A stretch of 8,044 bases of DNA, from NCBI GenBank assembly GCA_017537045.1, contig JAFYLN010000119.1, positions 1 to 8,044 on the forward strand, written 5' to 3'. Below the pieces are notes generated by a model that made no database searches, was not told the origin of the DNA, and saw only the letters and a list, made by a program, of their open reading frames with translations. Below are positions 6,810 through 8,044 of the stretch, in pieces. A program made the translations under genes and the position numbers. Each line of letters opens with the position of its first letter. The first letter of the stretch is position 1. The DNA is from Oscillospiraceae bacterium. Its GTDB lineage: Bacteria > Bacillota_A > Clostridia > Oscillospirales > Oscillospiraceae.

Positions 6810-6865
6810 CACCACCAGAGAATGTATTTTGACCATGAGATGCATTCACTGGTGGTGTGCTTTTT
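6810..6865 (+). terminator. Rho-independent terminator of the R-M operon
   Basis: CACCACCAG (6810-6818) pairs with CTGGTGGTG (6849-6857). After one A-A mismatch, GAATG (6820-6824) pairs with CATTC (6843-6847), and the stem continues with weaker pairs. Three bases after the stem comes TTTTT (6861-6865). It starts 42 nt after the mcrC stop. The reverse strand lacks a comparable T-tract, so it seems one-directional. Confidence 0.7.
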
Positions 6866-6895
6866 GTGCTGCATCTTTTTCATCCTGTAGGAGTA

Positions 6896-6984
6896 ACATG
6901 ACTGCCCGTTATGACTGCCGGGTTGTGTTGGAACAGCAACCAGCATTGGATTTGGTAAGCAAATACGAATCACATGACTGCCCG
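6896..6984. repeat. Direct repeats of ACATGACTGCCCG
   Basis: ACATGACTGCCCG occurs exactly at 6896-6908 and 6972-6984. A related TGACTGCCGGG copy lies at 6912-6922, so the core TGACTGCC appears three times within 90 bp. The last copy abuts the large hairpin at 6984. These could be protein-binding iterons or remnants of duplication. Their role is unknown. Confidence 0.5.
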
Positions 6985-7089
6985 GGAGGGGCGTGGGTTG
7001 GAACTGGAAGCAGTGTCGCCCATGCCCCTCCCTTGGCTGTTCTGTTCGGCCATTTGCGGGGGCAAATTGTCCTCACAGAACCCCTTTGA
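6898..7089 (+). CDS. Possible small protein, 63 aa (doubtful)
   Basis: An ATG at 6898 follows AGGAG (6889-6893) with a short 4-nt spacer and opens a 63-codon frame beginning MTARYDCRVV and ending at the TGA 7087-7089. It has no recognised domain, signal peptide or membrane segment. Its reading frame runs through both hairpins, and the codons are partly forced by the inverted repeats. The frame may be chance within a structured, noncoding region. The ribosome-binding site and the small T-tract hairpin downstream (7137-7160) are the only arguments for it. Confidence 0.25.
   Translation: MTARYDCRVVLEQQPALDLVSKYESHDCPGGAWVGTGSSVAHAPPLAVLFGHLRGQIVLTEPL
6984..7032. repeat. GC-rich 14-bp inverted repeat, strong hairpin
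   Basis: GGGAGGGGCGTGGG (6984-6997) and CCCATGCCCCTCCC (7019-7032) pair over 14 positions, with a single G-T wobble, around a 21-nt loop. No T-tract follows on either strand, so it is not a standard terminator. It would fold very stably as RNA or extrude as a cruciform. The direct repeat at 6972-6984 shares its last base with the left arm. Confidence 0.7.
7039..7081. repeat. Nested inverted repeats forming a second hairpin
   Basis: An outer stem, GTTCTGT (7039-7045) with ACAGAAC (7075-7081), encloses an inner perfect stem, ATTTGC (7052-7057) with GCAAAT (7062-7067), capped by a GGGG tetraloop. It begins 7 nt after the larger hairpin. Two nested perfect stems beside a third argue for a structured RNA or a single-stranded DNA recognition site. 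Confidence 0.6.
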
Positions 7090-7136
7090 ATTGCGTGGTT
7101 TTTGACTGCGGGGAATGCGGCTGGGAAAATCGGTCT

Positions 7137-7160
7137 GGTGCAGATAACAGCACCTTTTTT
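7137..7160 (+). terminator. Short hairpin with T-tract, possible weak terminator
   Basis: GGTGC (7137-7141) pairs with GCACC (7150-7154) around an 8-nt loop and is followed directly by six T. The stem is only 5 bp, so termination may be weak. It would serve plus-strand transcription leaving the junction region. Confidence 0.3.
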
Positions 7161-7216
7161 CGATTTGGGCGGTTGCCTCCATGATGATTTGGGGATGCTC
7201 ATGGTTTTGATGGAAT

Positions 7217-7792
7217 TCATCGGAAAACAGCACACTTTTTCAGCTCATCATGGCTGCAAATCCGCACCTCTGTCAGACCCATTTCGCCCCAGTTGGCCTC
7301 TACGCTGAAGGACATATGCTCGAAGTTGTCGTCATCGAAAAAGATACCCTTCAGGTTATTGATGATGACATTGATGGCTCGGTTTGAGGTATCCCATAAC
7401 CTGTGGTTATGGCTGCCCTGGGGAGTGGTGATGCAGATATGGACATGGGCCTTCTCGAAATAGGGGATGCTATTTTTTGACTGCCGGGCGATGGCTTCGT
7501 GGATCATACGGCTCCAGTGGTCTTCTACTGTGCCGGTCAGCTCTTTCAGACCCGGCAGCGGCTCCGGGATGGTCAGGCAGACCACGGAATCAGTCTGGGA
7601 GGTCGACACTTCCCCGACGAACCGTTTGGGGGCGGAGCCGAAATCAATCCTGTCATACATGGCACCGAGGAGCTGGCTGCGCAGCCGCAGGGTCAGCTCG
7701 TATGCCTTTTCCAGCATCCCGAAGGTGATCCTGCCGTCCCGGGGCAGGTTCTCCCCAAGCTTTTCAACCGTCCTGTGGAGATTTATATACAT
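7217..7792 (-). CDS. Hypothetical 191-aa accessory protein with RusA-like C-terminal signature
   Basis: The 191-aa product belongs to a hypothetical family that I associate, without certainty, with clostridial mobile elements. Residues 1-60 are helical and charged. From about 112 the sequence becomes strand-rich (AHVHICITTP), then shows WDTSNRAINVIINNLKGIFF followed by DDD at 153-155. That resembles RusA-type Holliday-junction resolvases: D-x-x-N, a helix ending in L-x-G, then a D-D pair about 20 residues after the first D. One usual RusA aspartate is N here, so the protein may be inactive or only distantly related. The ATG at 7792 has AAAGGAA about 9 nt upstream and overlaps the preceding gene by 29 bp, so the two form an operon. 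It converges on the restriction-modification operon and is GC-richer. Confidence 0.75.
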   Translation of the reverse strand: MYINLHRTVEKLGENLPRDGRITFGMLEKAYELTLRLRSQLLGAMYDRIDFGSAPKRFVGEVSTSQTDSVVCLTIPEPLPGLKELTGTVEDHWSRMIHEAIARQSKNSIPYFEKAHVHICITTPQGSHNHRLWDTSNRAINVIINNLKGIFFDDDNFEHMSFSVEANWGEMGLTEVRICSHDELKKCAVFR

Positions 7793-8044
7793 GGATCTTC
7801 GTTCCTTTCCACGTCTTCACATCCGGGTACATTTCCGCAACCTCCAGATCCTCCTGATGGACCGCCAGGATGCGCCGGATCACCGGATAATCCGGGTCAT
7901 CTTCGTATTCCTTGTCACTTTTCACCGCAGCGAAGAAGTGTACCAGCTTGAGCAGATCAAAGGCCGGGTTCAGGTAATATCGGTTTGGGTAGACCTCCAC
8001 ATCTCCCTGTGACGGATCATGACTCCGATAGCTGTTCTTTACGG
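7764..8044 (-). CDS. Partial hypothetical protein, 5' end beyond the window
   Basis: The minus-strand frame is open from the window edge to its stop at 7764. A GTG at 8000 could start it, but the frame continues upstream without interruption (VKNSYRSHDPSQGD) to the edge, and no good ribosome-binding site precedes the GTG, so the gene probably begins outside the window. At least 92 residues are visible. They include an acidic centre (SDKEYEDDPDYPVI) and no motif I can assign. There are no membrane segments. The end of the gene overlaps the start of the 191-aa gene by 29 bp, suggesting co-translation. Confidence 0.65.
   Translation of the reverse strand, partial: VKNSYRSHDPSQGDVEVYPNRYYLNPAFDLLKLVHFFAAVKSDKEYEDDPDYPVIRRILAVHQEDLEVAEMYPDVKTWKGTKIHVYKSPQDG

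Larger units (their letters stand above)
6866..7216. other. Gene-poor junction between the R-M operon and the minus-strand genes
   Basis: This stretch lies between the operon terminator and the stop of the minus-strand 191-aa gene. It has no convincing gene. It holds repeated TGACTGCC words, two hairpin-forming inverted repeats, a short T-tract hairpin, and a possible 63-codon plus-strand frame. Minus-strand frames also cross it, but none has a clear start signal. GC rises here compared with the operon, so this is where the sequence changes character. Confidence 0.5.

Noticed and set aside
6742..6897. Upstream extension of the small plus-strand frame overlapping the end of mcrC
   Set aside because: It would read through the operon terminator and has no start signal. 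Only the part from the ATG at 6898 has any support.
6909..7235. Minus-strand frames of about 70-108 codons downstream of the 191-aa gene, one with an ATGA overlap at 7217-7220
   Set aside because: They run through both hairpins in competing frames, lack convincing ribosome-binding sites and have low-complexity, unfamiliar products. The ATGA overlap alone is weak support.
1..8044. CRISPR array, tRNA or rRNA genes, insertion-sequence transposase
   Set aside because: No regularly spaced repeats, cloverleaf structures, rRNA motifs or transposase/integrase signatures were seen on either strand.

Overview
The window carries a compact five- to six-gene defence island, flanked on both sides by accessory DNA. 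Ribosome-binding sites are strong AGGAG/GGGGG types, the promoters are sigma-A-like (TTGACT with 17-bp spacers), and the proteins look like those of low-to-mid GC Bacillota. A clostridial gut-type host is the best guess, but this is inferred from style, not from a marker gene.

Layout. Positions 1-40 (minus) hold only the first 13 codons of a divergent gene. Its promoter (TTGACT-17-TATAAT) and a 28-bp near-palindrome lie in the AT-rich leader. Positions 247-312 hold a second promoter whose -10 overlaps a perfect inverted repeat, just upstream of a small XRE-type regulator (313-651). Then, all on the plus strand and tightly packed, come: a D12/Dam-class adenine methyltransferase (683-1711); a large gamma-type (Eco57I-like, NPPW) adenine methyltransferase (1713-3851); an unrecognised 178-aa protein (3864-4400); an McrB-type AAA+ GTPase with no N-terminal DNA-reading domain (4390-5484); and an McrC-type PD-(D/E)XK nuclease (5481-6767). 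A long hairpin with a T-tract (6810-6865) closes the operon. The stretch 6866-7216 has no convincing gene but holds short direct repeats and two stacked hairpins. From 7217 to the end, GC-richer minus-strand genes begin: a 191-aa protein with a RusA-like C-terminal signature and a partial gene running off the window.

How it may work (inference). The layout resembles LlaJI and BsuMI, where two methyltransferases protect the host and McrB/McrC-like proteins cut unmodified target DNA. Those systems use m5C methyltransferases. This one carries two adenine methyltransferases of different classes, and the site-reading function of McrB may have moved into the separate 178-aa protein. The XRE protein probably acts as an autoregulating controller, keeping nuclease expression in step with methylation.
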